NCBI GenBank assembly: GCA_021802085.1
Contig: JAKAAZ010000076.1
Span: 1-15,241 of the forward strand
Length of the DNA stretch: 15,241 nucleotides
Direction: 5' to 3'
DNA from: Acidobacteriota bacterium
GTDB lineage: Bacteria > Acidobacteriota > Terriglobia > Terriglobales > Acidobacteriaceae
Positions 6,492-14,124 of this stretch are shown one piece after another. Numbering within the stretch: the stretch's first letter is position 1; every line of letters begins with the position of its first letter. The notes beneath the pieces are model-generated. The model made no database searches. It had not been told where the DNA came from and saw nothing but the letters and a program-made list of their open reading frames with translations. The translations under genes were made by a program, and so were the position numbers.

Positions 6492-7382
6492 TTACCTGCC
6501 TGCCGCGATGTCTGTAACTGAAGCGGTTACAATCTTCTTCTTGACCGCCGCCATTTCAATCGCCGCCAGTGCCGCTTCAAATCCCTTATTGCCCATCTTC
6601 AGGCCGGCTCGATCCAGCGCCTGCTCCAGCGTTTCGCAGGTCAACACGCCGAAAGCATGCGGCACGCCCGTGTCCTGTTGCGACTGGCCAATGCCACGTG
6701 AGACTTCCGTGTAGATTGCCTCGTAGTGCGCGGTGTCTCCGCGCAGCAGAACCCCCAATGTCACGATGGCGTCCACCTGCCCGCTGTTGGCAAGCAAGCG
6801 CGCAGCCGCCGGAATCTCCCAGCTGCCGGGAACGCGCACCATTGTAATCGCGTCTTTTTTCGCTCCGCTCCGCAGCAATGCGTCCAGCGCGCCTTGCAAC
6901 AACCGATCGGTAATCACCGCGTTCCAGCGCGCAACAACGATCCCAAACCTCATGCCGGCGGCGCTCAGGTCTCCCTCGATTGCCACGGGCTTCCCATGGT
7001 GCGGGTTGTCCGATTCCCAGAATCCGAAGATCATTCCCGGTACAGGTTCGGCGGTAAATACCCGCGAATTCCAATGGGTCTGCGCGATCTCCGAAATTTT
7101 CTGTCCGCTTTCCGCAGGCGCGCCGCTCTCGGCAGCCCAATTCTTCGCTACCGCATAGACGGCGTCGAGCCCAGTTACTTCGATCAGAATTTCCGGCGTG
7201 GCAGGCAGTCGTCCGGCAACAAATTCCAGATTGCCCAGCGGCGCCAGAAAAGGCGCGCTGCGGCCCTCGTTGTCAGCCCAGGCCTTCCCCGGCTCGAAAC
7301 CCAGCGCGCCAAAAAAGCTCGCCAACGTGTCAAACTCGGCGGATGTGCGCGCGGCGCGCACGAGTGTGATTCCTTTGATCAT
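6492..7382 (-). CDS. ribH: Lumazine synthase with N-terminal VOC-like domain
   Basis: The C-terminal domain (about 137-296) is 6,7-dimethyl-8-ribityllumazine synthase, the penultimate riboflavin enzyme, condensing 5-amino-6-ribitylamino-uracil with 3,4-dihydroxy-2-butanone 4-phosphate. Active-site positions align with a constant offset of 131 to the Bacillus/Aquifex enzymes: Trp153 (usual Phe22), His219 (His88, in RGDTAHYEAI), Arg258 (Arg127), Lys266 (Lys135, in GNKGFEAA). Normal enzymes are about 155 residues; this one is 296. Residues 1-126 look like one VOC/glyoxalase-fold domain, with FFGALGFEPG early, a middle NLEFV strand and a closing PGMIFGFWESDN strand. The fusion is in one uninterrupted frame. 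I chose ATG at 7382; an in-frame TTG five codons upstream is possible, and neither has a strong Shine-Dalgarno sequence. Lumazine synthase is certain; the VOC assignment is by pattern. Confidence 0.92.
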   Translation of the reverse strand: MIKGITLVRAARTSAEFDTLASFFGALGFEPGKAWADNEGRSAPFLAPLGNLEFVAGRLPATPEILIEVTGLDAVYAVAKNWAAESGAPAESGQKISEIAQTHWNSRVFTAEPVPGMIFGFWESDNPHHGKPVAIEGDLSAAGMRFGIVVARWNAVITDRLLQGALDALLRSGAKKDAITMVRVPGSWEIPAAARLLANSGQVDAIVTLGVLLRGDTAHYEAIYTEVSRGIGQSQQDTGVPHAFGVLTCETLEQALDRAGLKMGNKGFEAALAAIEMAAVKKKIVTASVTDIAAGR

Positions 7383-7460
7383 GTTTCGATGGTACAACGC
7401 CGTGACCGAGGCTCGCCGAATGCCGGCGTCGGGGTCGTCTTTGCGCGGCGGGGGATGGAA

Positions 7461-7489
7461 TTGATAGACTCACCAGTCTTCCTGAAAAT
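7461..7489 (+). promoter_or_regulatory. Candidate sigma-70-type promoter for the enoyl-CoA hydratase gene
   Basis: TTGATA at 7461-7466 (5 of 6 to consensus) and GAAAAT at 7484-7489 (4 of 6) are exactly 17 nt apart, in the 127-bp spacer between divergent ribH and the enoyl-CoA hydratase gene. Transcription would begin near 7496, leaving a very short leader with GAGGT at 7496-7500, which weakens the call. Confidence 0.35.
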
Positions 7490-7509
7490 CGCGTCGAGGT
7501 CCTCCAGCC

Positions 7510-8304
7510 ATGACATCGGAAACGCCGCTTGAAAATCTTCTCTTTGAAATTCGCGACGGAATTGCCTTCCTCACGTTGAACCGCCCCAAGGTTCTGAACG
7601 CCCTCAACGGCGCAACTCTGCAGGATCTGCAAGCCGCAATTCAAGCCATCCGCGACGACGCCTCTATCCACGCCGCCATTCTCACCGGCGCGGGAGAAAA
7701 GGCCTTTGCCGCCGGGGCCGACATTCAGGAACTAGCCGCGGTCAACGGCGCGGAGGGCCGCAAACTTGCTTTGCGCGGTCAGGAAGTTTTTCGTTCCGTC
7801 GAAACTTGCGGCAAGCCAGTCATCGCCTGCATCAATGGCTTTGCGCTCGGCGGCGGGTGCGAACTGGCCCTGGCATGCACGTTGCGCATCGCCAGTGAGA
7901 ATGCCAAGCTCGGCCAGCCCGAAGTGAAGCTCGGCCTGATCCCCGGCTACGGCGGCACGCAGCGGCTGGCGCGCTTGGTGGGCAAAGGAGTTGCGCTGCA
8001 CATGATTCTCACTGCGCAAATTCTCTCTGCCGCGGACGCGCTCCGTGTGGGCCTGGTCAATGAAGTGGTCGCGCCCGATGAGTTGCTGGCGCGCGGAGAA
8101 GCCATCGCGCGCACCATCGCCGCCATGGCGCCGCTGGCCGTCCGCTACTCGCTCGAAGCCGTCGATCGCGGCTACGATCTTCCTCTTGACGAAGCCTTGT
8201 CGCTCGAGGCTGCGCTCTTCGGACTGTGCTGCGGCACCGCCGACAAAGCCGAAGGGATCGCGGCGTTTCTCGTCAAGCGCGAACCCATCTGGCAGGGGCG
8301 TTAG
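7510..8304 (+). CDS. Enoyl-CoA hydratase / crotonase-family protein
   Basis: A 264-residue crotonase-fold enzyme that probably hydrates trans-2-enoyl-CoA to 3-hydroxyacyl-CoA in beta-oxidation or short-chain acyl-CoA metabolism. The oxyanion-hole segment AFAAGADIQEL is at 65-75. The second conserved block, GFALGGGCELALAC, carries Glu118, and GQPEVKLGLIPGYGGTQRL carries Glu138. These two Glu residues are 20 apart, as are catalytic Glu144 and Glu164 of the rat hydratase, which argues for hydratase rather than isomerase or another crotonase activity. The length is typical. The ATG at 7510 follows GAGGT with 9 nt spacing. A lipoprotein gene starts 38 nt downstream, so co-transcription is likely. 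Chain-length preference cannot be judged. Confidence 0.93.
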   Translation: MTSETPLENLLFEIRDGIAFLTLNRPKVLNALNGATLQDLQAAIQAIRDDASIHAAILTGAGEKAFAAGADIQELAAVNGAEGRKLALRGQEVFRSVETCGKPVIACINGFALGGGCELALACTLRIASENAKLGQPEVKLGLIPGYGGTQRLARLVGKGVALHMILTAQILSAADALRVGLVNEVVAPDELLARGEAIARTIAAMAPLAVRYSLEAVDRGYDLPLDEALSLEAALFGLCCGTADKAEGIAAFLVKREPIWQGR

Positions 8305-8342
8305 GCAGTCGCACCTATTGCCGCACTGATATCCTGAAAACG

Positions 8343-8888
8343 ATGCGGGTCTCCTTTCTTCGGTTCAATGGTCTGGTTCTATTCACGTGGTTCGGGCTGC
8401 TTGCCATCGGCGGATGCAGACATGGCAATTCATTCGATATGTCCGGTCATGCCGCTTCCTGGAATGCCTCAAAAAACGCGGCCCGCCAGGAATTGCGTCA
8501 GATCGCTTCCCCCTCGAAGGACACGTACCTGGCTATCGATCAGGAAGCACAATGGAAGAATCCTTTTCTGGCCGTTGAGTCGGACATGATTCAATTGCGC
8601 ATTTATTTGCCGGATGAAAATTCCAGTCCGATCGATCGCGGCGGAATGACGCGTCTGGCTGTCGCGCGGAAACAGGTATTGAATATTCGTCTGGCGGACC
8701 TGCCGCAGGCCCTCTCCTCTCTGCCGGACGGTGCATGGCCGTATGGGCGCGTCGTCGCCATTGGCGAGTTGCGGCAAACCCCGCAAAACCAGGCATGGCG
8801 CCAGAACCATCTGCAAGTCACCATTGCCGCGCTCAAAGACATGGGCATCGTCGTGGACGACTGGAATATTCCGCCCCTGATGCGCTAA
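8343..8888 (+). CDS. Small lipoprotein of unknown function
   Basis: A 181-residue protein that I do not recognise. The N-terminus has basic residues at 2 and 7, a hydrophobic run (about 8-21) and a good lipobox IGGC with Cys25, so it should be a membrane-anchored lipoprotein facing the periplasm. The mature part is soluble-looking with alternating polar and hydrophobic stretches and conserved-looking segments such as RGGMTRLAVARKQVLNIRL and ALKDMGIVVDDW. There are no repeats or known catalytic motifs. The frame stays open upstream into the hydratase gene, but the ATG at 8343 is preferred because it alone gives a proper signal peptide. It lies 38 nt after the hydratase and 64 nt before the FAD/Fe-S oxidoreductase, suggesting one transcript. 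Its role there is unknown. Confidence 0.7.
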   Translation: MRVSFLRFNGLVLFTWFGLLAIGGCRHGNSFDMSGHAASWNASKNAARQELRQIASPSKDTYLAIDQEAQWKNPFLAVESDMIQLRIYLPDENSSPIDRGGMTRLAVARKQVLNIRLADLPQALSSLPDGAWPYGRVVAIGELRQTPQNQAWRQNHLQVTIAALKDMGIVVDDWNIPPLMR

Positions 8889-8952
8889 ACCGGTGCGCCG
8901 AATGCGGACACGCCGCATCGACGTTCAATACTCAATACATAGAGGGACTGAA

Positions 8953-11913
8953 ATGGAAGGGTCGCAGTTTCCGATTCTGCTCGAAAAAGCTCCGGCGCAT
9001 GGACATGAACAATTCTCCGCGCATCACGAACTGGAGACGGCACTGCGCAAATCCCTGCGCGGCGAGGTACGCTTCGACTCCGGCAGCCGAGCCCTCTATG
9101 CCACCGACGCCTCCAACTACCGTCAGCTTCCCATCGGTCTTGTGCTTCCAGTGGACACCGCCGACGTCGAAGCCGCCGTTGCTGTCTGCCGCACATTTGG
9201 TGCTCCTATCCTCTCTCGCGGCGCGGGTACCAGCCTCGCGGGCCAGTGCTGCAATGTAGCCGTCGTGCTGGATTTTTCCAGGTATGTCGATCGCATCCTG
9301 GGACTCGATCCCAACCGCAGGCAGGCCCGCGTCGAGCCCGGTATCGTGCTCGATCGCGTGCGCGAAGCCGCCGAGAAACATCATCTGACCTTCGCCCCGG
9401 ATCCCGCCACCCACAGCCGTTGCACGCTCGGCGGCATGATTGGCAACAACTCCTGCGGCGTCCATGCGCTGATGGGCGGCAAGACCGTGGACAACATCGA
9501 CTCCATGCGTGTGCTGCTCTACGACGGCACCGTGCTCGAAGTAGGCGCCACCACCGAAGAAGAACTGACAGCCATCATCCAGGCAGGCGGCAGACGCGGC
9601 GAAATCTACGCCGGCTTGCAGAAAATCCGCAACCGCTACGCCACGTTGATTCGCGAACGATTTCCCAAAATCCCCCGCCGCGTCTCTGGCTACAACCTCG
9701 ACGATCTCCTTCCCGAAAATGGCTTCAACGTTGCCCGAGCTCTGGTGGGCAGCGAAGGCACCTGTGTCACCGTTCTCGAAGCGACGCTGCGCCTCATGCC
9801 CAGCCCGCCGTGCCGCGTTCTGGTGGGCATGGGCTTTCAAGACGCCTTCGTCGCTGCCGACCATGTACCGTTCGTCTTGCAGCACAAACCCATCGGACTG
9901 GAAGGCTTTGACGCCCTGCTGGTGGAATTTATGCGCCGCAAGCATCTCGTCGTCAACGACCTCGCACTGCTGCCCGATGGCGGCGGCCACTTGCTGGCGG
10001 AGTTTGGCGCGGACAGCATCGAGGAAGCCACGGCCCAGGCCAATGCCATGATCGATGCGTACAAGAAAATCTCTGCCGCTCCTTATGCGCGCCTCTATTC
10101 CCAATCGGAAGCCAAACGCATCTGGAAGGTCCGCGAGTCCGGCCTCGGCGCCACCGTCTTCGTTCCCGGCGAGCCGATCGGCTGGGAGGGTTGGGAAGAT
10201 TCCGCCGTTCCCCCGGAAAAATTAGGCGGCTATCTGCGCGATCTCATGGATGCCGCGCGGCGCTACGGCTATCGCTCGCCCCTCTATGGGCACTTCGGTC
10301 AGGGCTGCGTCCATATGCGGTTCAACTTCGACCTCGAAAGCGAAGAGGGCATCCGCAAATACCGCGCATTTATCGACGAGGCGGCGGACATTGTGCTCGC
10401 CCACGAAGGATCGCTCTCCGGCGAACATGGCGACGGCCAGTCCCGCGCCGCGCTGCTTCCGAAAATGTTTGGCCCGGAACTCATCCAGGCCTTCCGCGAA
10501 TTCAAGGCCATCTGGGACCCAGCCAACAAGATGAATCCCGGCAAGCTGGCCGATCCCATCGCCGTCTATGAACCGCAGGACAATCTTCGCCTCGGCGCTG
10601 GCTATCAGGCAAAGTCGGTCAAGACGCATTTTCAGTTTCCCGAGGATGGCGGTTCCTTTTCCAACGCCACTTTGCGCTGCGTCGGCGTCGGCCTTTGTCG
10701 CAAGGAAGACGCCGGTACCATGTGCCCCAGCTATATGGCGACCCGCGAAGAGCAGCATTCCACCCGCGGTCGCGCGCACCTGCTGTGGGAAATGTTGCAG
10801 GGCGAGTTACAGCCGCAAGGCTGGCAGAGCACCGCCGTAAAAGATGCGCTGGAACTTTGCCTCTCCTGCAAGGCCTGCAAGCACGAGTGCCCGGTGAATG
10901 TGGATGTCGCTACCTATAAGGCCGAATTCCTCTCGCATTACTACGAGCATCATCGCCGCCCAATCCACGCCTACGCATTCGGAATGATGGACCGCTGGGC
11001 ATACTTCGCCTCGGCGATGCCGCGCATCGCGAACCTTCCCGGCCAACTTCCCGTCGTGCGAGATCTCGTGAAATCTCTAATCGGCATTGCCCCGGAGCGT
11101 ACGATTCCTGCGTTCGCGCCGCGAACTTTCCAGAGGAGTGTGCCTTTGCTCTCTGCGCGGCACCGCCCGAACCAAGCCACTGCGCATGACCCGCGTCCCC
11201 CCGTGCTGCTATGGCCGGATACGTGGAACAATTATTTTTATCCGCAAGCCGCGCTGGCCGCATGGCGGGTGTTGGGCGCTGCGGGCTTTCAGGTGCAGGT
11301 GCCCAAAGGCCATCTCTGCTGCGGAAGACCCTTGTACGACTTCGGCATGCTGGATCGCGCCAAGCATTATCTGCTGCGCGTTCTCGATGCGCTGGAACCT
11401 CAACTGCAAGCTGGAACTCCCATCGTGGTGCTTGAACCCAGCTGCGCCAGCGTATTCCGTGACGAGGCGCGCAGCCTGCTAGCCAACGATCCCTACTACG
11501 CGCAGCGCGTCGAAAAACTCGCCCGCCAGACGTATCTGCTCAGCGAGTTTCTTGTCAACAAGGCAGATCGCTACCAACCGCCCTCCCGCAGCAGGCGACG
11601 CATTTTGGTGCATGGCCATTGTCATCAAAAGCCGTTCATGGCAGAGGAGATTCAACTGTTGCATGCGTCCGGCGCGCAGGTCGAGATGCTCGACTCCGGC
11701 TGCTGCGGCATGGCCGGCCCCTTCGGCTTCGAAAAGGAAAAATACAGTGTCTCGACGACCCTGGCGAACCGGGTTCTGCTCCCGGCTGTCGAGCGCGCCG
11801 ATGAAGAAACAGTGATTGTTACGAATGGCTTCAGCTGCCGCGAACAGATCGCACAACTCTCCGACCGGCGCGCTGTCCACCTGTCCGAGATACTCGCGGG
11901 CGAGGATCAGTAG
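8953..11913 (+). CDS. FAD- and Fe-S-dependent D-2-hydroxyacid dehydrogenase, YdiJ type
   Basis: A 986-residue fusion of GlcD-like and GlcF-like parts. The FAD-binding (PCMH-type) domain at about 45-230 has RGAGTSLAG at 89-97 and GGMIGNNSCG at 160-169. The FAD-oxidase C-terminal domain to about 530 has the metal/substrate motif GHFGQGCVH at 446-454 and GEHGDGQ at 490-496. Iron-sulfur ligands follow: C576-x5-C582-x7-C590P, then C636-x2-C639-x2-C642-x3-C646P. Two cysteine-rich CCG motifs are at 789-790 and 917-918, with HGHCHQK at 887-893. This layout matches YdiJ-type enzymes, which oxidise D-lactate or D-2-hydroxyglutarate and pass electrons to the respiratory chain; the substrate here is unresolved. 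The start at 8953 follows AGAGGG six bases upstream; an earlier in-frame GTG at 8893 is less likely. It overlaps the opposing dehydrogenase gene by 7 bp. Confidence 0.9.
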   Translation: MEGSQFPILLEKAPAHGHEQFSAHHELETALRKSLRGEVRFDSGSRALYATDASNYRQLPIGLVLPVDTADVEAAVAVCRTFGAPILSRGAGTSLAGQCCNVAVVLDFSRYVDRILGLDPNRRQARVEPGIVLDRVREAAEKHHLTFAPDPATHSRCTLGGMIGNNSCGVHALMGGKTVDNIDSMRVLLYDGTVLEVGATTEEELTAIIQAGGRRGEIYAGLQKIRNRYATLIRERFPKIPRRVSGYNLDDLLPENGFNVARALVGSEGTCVTVLEATLRLMPSPPCRVLVGMGFQDAFVAADHVPFVLQHKPIGLEGFDALLVEFMRRKHLVVNDLALLPDGGGHLLAEFGADSIEEATAQANAMIDAYKKISAAPYARLYSQSEAKRIWKVRESGLGATVFVPGEPIGWEGWEDSAVPPEKLGGYLRDLMDAARRYGYRSPLYGHFGQGCVHMRFNFDLESEEGIRKYRAFIDEAADIVLAHEGSLSGEHGDGQSRAALLPKMFGPELIQAFREFKAIWDPANKMNPGKLADPIAVYEPQDNLRLGAGYQAKSVKTHFQFPEDGGSFSNATLRCVGVGLCRKEDAGTMCPSYMATREEQHSTRGRAHLLWEMLQGELQPQGWQSTAVKDALELCLSCKACKHECPVNVDVATYKAEFLSHYYEHHRRPIHAYAFGMMDRWAYFASAMPRIANLPGQLPVVRDLVKSLIGIAPERTIPAFAPRTFQRSVPLLSARHRPNQATAHDPRPPVLLWPDTWNNYFYPQAALAAWRVLGAAGFQVQVPKGHLCCGRPLYDFGMLDRAKHYLLRVLDALEPQLQAGTPIVVLEPSCASVFRDEARSLLANDPYYAQRVEKLARQTYLLSEFLVNKADRYQPPSRSRRRILVHGHCHQKPFMAEEIQLLHASGAQVEMLDSGCCGMAGPFGFEKEKYSVSTTLANRVLLPAVERADEETVIVTNGFSCREQIAQLSDRRAVHLSEILAGEDQ

Positions 11914-12908
11914 CCCGCATCGCCCACGCGGTTTTCGAGCGGCTCTCCGGCCATGTAGCGTCGGACTTGTTCAGCCGCAAACTCCAGTCCGCGGGTAGCG
12001 AAGCCGACAACCGATCCGGCGACATGCGGCGTAATGAAGCAATTCGGCGCCGTCCAGAGAGGATGCTCCTTGGGCAGAGGCTCGGGATCCATCACATCCA
12101 GGACCGCGTGAATGCGCCGCGCCTGCAACTGGGCCAGCAGTGCGTTCGTATCGACAATGGTTCCCCGCGCGGCGTTCACCAGCAGCGCTCCCGCTTTCAT
12201 TCGCCCCAGCATCTCGGCATTCATCAAGCCGCGGGTTTGCTCTGTCAGCGGAACCAGCAGCACTGCCACGTCGGCTTCGGGAAGCAATTTCGCAAGGTCG
12301 CCAATGGCGGAGACGCCCGGTTTCGCCGTCCGCGCCACGCGAACGATGTCCACATGGAACACCTGCAGAAGACGTTCCACTTCCGTGCCAATGCCGCCGT
12401 AACCCACAATCAAAACCTTCTTCTTGTGGAGCTCATCTCCCAGGATTCGATAGGAATACTGGCGGCCGTCCGGCGCCGAATCGTTGGAGGCGTGGTGGCC
12501 GCCGCTCCCATGTTCCGCTGCCCCCTGTGGCCGCGCCTGGCCACCCCAGAATTGCTCGCGTTGATGGTCGCGATACTCCGGGAATCGCTTGAGTGAGCCG
12601 AGTATGGCCGCAACCACCCACTCCGCAACTGGGATGTTGTGCAGGCCCTGTCCATCGCAAAGGATGATTCCCTGGGGCAACCACGGCAAAATCCAATCCA
12701 CGCCCGCCCGCAGGCATTGCACCACTTTCACGCCGCGAAGGTGCGGAAACACTCGCGCGGCTTGGGAGCCGAACATCGATGGAATCCAGAATTCAACGTC
12801 CACCTCATGGTCCAGGTGGTCCGGCAACCGGATAATTTCGACATTGTCCCTGGGAAATCCTTGGAGGAATTCTTCAGAGATGTTCTGCGGAAGTCCGATT
12901 CTCAGCAT
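11907..12908 (-). CDS. NAD(P)-dependent D-2-hydroxyacid dehydrogenase
   Basis: A 333-residue cytosolic enzyme of the D-isomer-specific 2-hydroxyacid dehydrogenase family, interconverting a 2-ketoacid and a D-2-hydroxyacid. The Rossmann motif GYGGIG is at 169-174, and the catalytic set is complete: Arg248 (NAARGT), Glu276 (DVMDPEPLP) and His295 (TPHVAGS). After the second strand the sequence is VARTAK, with Arg where NAD enzymes usually have Asp, hinting at NADPH. Residues about 122-150 form a Gly/His/Ala-rich insertion between the two domains, longer than the usual linker. The ATG at 12908 has AAGG upstream and leaves a 52-nt gap to the preceding gene; an earlier in-frame start at 13004 would overlap that gene. 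The exact substrate (glyoxylate, hydroxypyruvate, phenylpyruvate or other) is unknown. Confidence 0.9.
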   Translation of the reverse strand: MLRIGLPQNISEEFLQGFPRDNVEIIRLPDHLDHEVDVEFWIPSMFGSQAARVFPHLRGVKVVQCLRAGVDWILPWLPQGIILCDGQGLHNIPVAEWVVAAILGSLKRFPEYRDHQREQFWGGQARPQGAAEHGSGGHHASNDSAPDGRQYSYRILGDELHKKKVLIVGYGGIGTEVERLLQVFHVDIVRVARTAKPGVSAIGDLAKLLPEADVAVLLVPLTEQTRGLMNAEMLGRMKAGALLVNAARGTIVDTNALLAQLQARRIHAVLDVMDPEPLPKEHPLWTAPNCFITPHVAGSVVGFATRGLEFAAEQVRRYMAGEPLENRVGDAGY

Positions 12909-12960
12909 GGCCTTGATGATACCCAGCGAAGCAACGCCGGAGCAAACCGCCATGCCTGCG

Positions 12961-13860
12961 CTATTGGTTTTTGGGGCCGAGATGCAAAATGTGTTTTGCC
13001 GCATCCGGCCAGAACTCGCGAAAAACGTTGAAGCCGCCGTCTCGTATCGCCACCTGGATCAGCCAGCGCTGCCCGGTTTTCGTCCAGTCCCGATAGCGCG
13101 CCGGATAGTACAGATCGCCCAGTCCGGCGGCAGCACCCTTACCGACAATCTCCGAATAGTTGAAGGTATTTTCCCCCGCATCATTTGGGGTAATCAAAAC
13201 GCGCGTGTATGCGTAGAAAGCGCGCGCGTACCAATGGCCTCGGCCCATCGCATAGTAGCGTGAATCCTGGCGCGTCAGCGTGGGGACAATGGTATCGGTC
13301 ATGTAATTTCCAATGCCTTTGTCCACAAATCCATGCCAGTAATAGACTCCGTAGCCGACCCAGCCGTTGCCGAATTCTGGATAGCTTTTCGTGACGTAGG
13401 GGATCTCAGTATCTACCGCATTGAAGATGAACGCGGAATAGTCGAATGTATTTTGCGTTCCAATCAGGAACTTCTCACGAAAAGTCGGCGGCGGCGGCTT
13501 GGCGCCCACGCTGACTGCGCGATAATTCGGAATCCAGCCCATGATGCGTTGCGGCTGTTGCCCGTAGTCTGGCGGAGGCGCAGTGGGGTTCGGTACCGGG
13601 TTTCCGTTGACATCGTAGTGAACACGGTCGCCCTTGTCTCCCGGGACTTTTGGCGATCCAGAGGCTCCAGTTTGCGGGTCCGTGGGACCCTGGGCCTGTG
13701 GCGCTGCGGGAAGCTCTGTCGAGCCCGCATTGCCATCCGGGTGCGCTTGCGTTGCCAGTCCCGGCATGTTCGCCTGGGCCGCTGCCCTCGACGGCCCGGA
13801 TAAGAACACTACGCAGAATAAAAACATCAATGTGTAAAATCCGGGTCGCCGCAAGCGCAA
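12961..13860 (-). CDS. Secreted Pro-rich protein of an uncharacterised acidobacterial-type family
   Basis: A 299-residue protein of unknown function. Residues 1-30 are a Sec signal peptide (basic RLRR, hydrophobic core, cleavage near AAAQA). Residues about 31-125 are rich in Pro, Gly, Gln and Asn and look disordered. Residues about 126-295 are compact and Tyr/Trp/Phe-rich, with DTIVPTLTRQDSRYYAMG, NTFNYSEIVGKGAAAGL and FNVFREFWPDAAKHI; from memory this pattern recurs in Acidobacteriota secreted proteins without assigned function. An outer-membrane or periplasmic site is likely. The start is a TTG at 13860 with GGATGG upstream; the only ATG near, at 13827, would remove the basic signal-peptide region. 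It precedes the D-2-hydroxyacid dehydrogenase by 52 nt on the same strand. Confidence 0.7.
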   Translation of the reverse strand: MRLRRPGFYTLMFLFCVVFLSGPSRAAAQANMPGLATQAHPDGNAGSTELPAAPQAQGPTDPQTGASGSPKVPGDKGDRVHYDVNGNPVPNPTAPPPDYGQQPQRIMGWIPNYRAVSVGAKPPPPTFREKFLIGTQNTFDYSAFIFNAVDTEIPYVTKSYPEFGNGWVGYGVYYWHGFVDKGIGNYMTDTIVPTLTRQDSRYYAMGRGHWYARAFYAYTRVLITPNDAGENTFNYSEIVGKGAAAGLGDLYYPARYRDWTKTGQRWLIQVAIRDGGFNVFREFWPDAAKHILHLGPKNQ

Positions 13861-14124
13861 TACTGACCATCCAAGTGTAAGGGTGTACCTTTTTAAGTGC
13901 TTCTCTGTTTAGACGCAACCCGTCGCCTTCAGGTTACTATATGTCCCGTGCTTTTCTTGACACTCATCGTGGCGGGGATGGGTTCTGCTGCGGTCCGGTC
14001 ACCGCGCCGGCACTGTAATGTCCGCGCGAAAAAGTGAAATAATGGTGCCATATCTTCACATGTTGAACGAGTTGGCGCTTCTGGCCACAGATACCGTTTG
14101 ATCCGAATCTATTGGGGAACTAGC
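13861..14124. other. Divergent intergenic region
   Basis: These 264 bp separate two divergent genes for secreted proteins and should hold both promoters. A perfect TTGACA is at 13957-13962, but no acceptable -10 box lies 16-18 nt after it. A hairpin pairs GCGCCGGCA (14004-14012) with TGTCCGCGC (14019-14027), with one mismatch and one wobble, followed by an A-rich run. No small gene or riboswitch was recognised. Confidence 0.4.

Noticed and set aside
8932..10104. 390-codon open frame on the minus strand within the FAD/Fe-S dehydrogenase gene
   Set aside because: Opposite a gene with unmistakable FAD-binding motifs; high G+C codon bias keeps antisense frames open. No family motif seen.
13475..13918. 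Alternative minus-strand frame with an ATG upstream of the secreted Pro-rich protein
   Set aside because: It overlaps that gene in another frame and turns Arg/Ser/Ala-rich after about 20 codons, with no domain pattern.
13957..13990. TTGACA promoter upstream of the TPR-like gene
   Set aside because: The -35 box is perfect but no -10 box occurs at proper spacing. A sigma-54 reading of TGGCGGGGATGGGTTCTGC was also tested and the GG-GC spacing does not fit.
14004..14027. Riboswitch upstream of the TPR-like gene
   Set aside because: Only one simple hairpin is present, with no recognisable conserved ligand-binding core.
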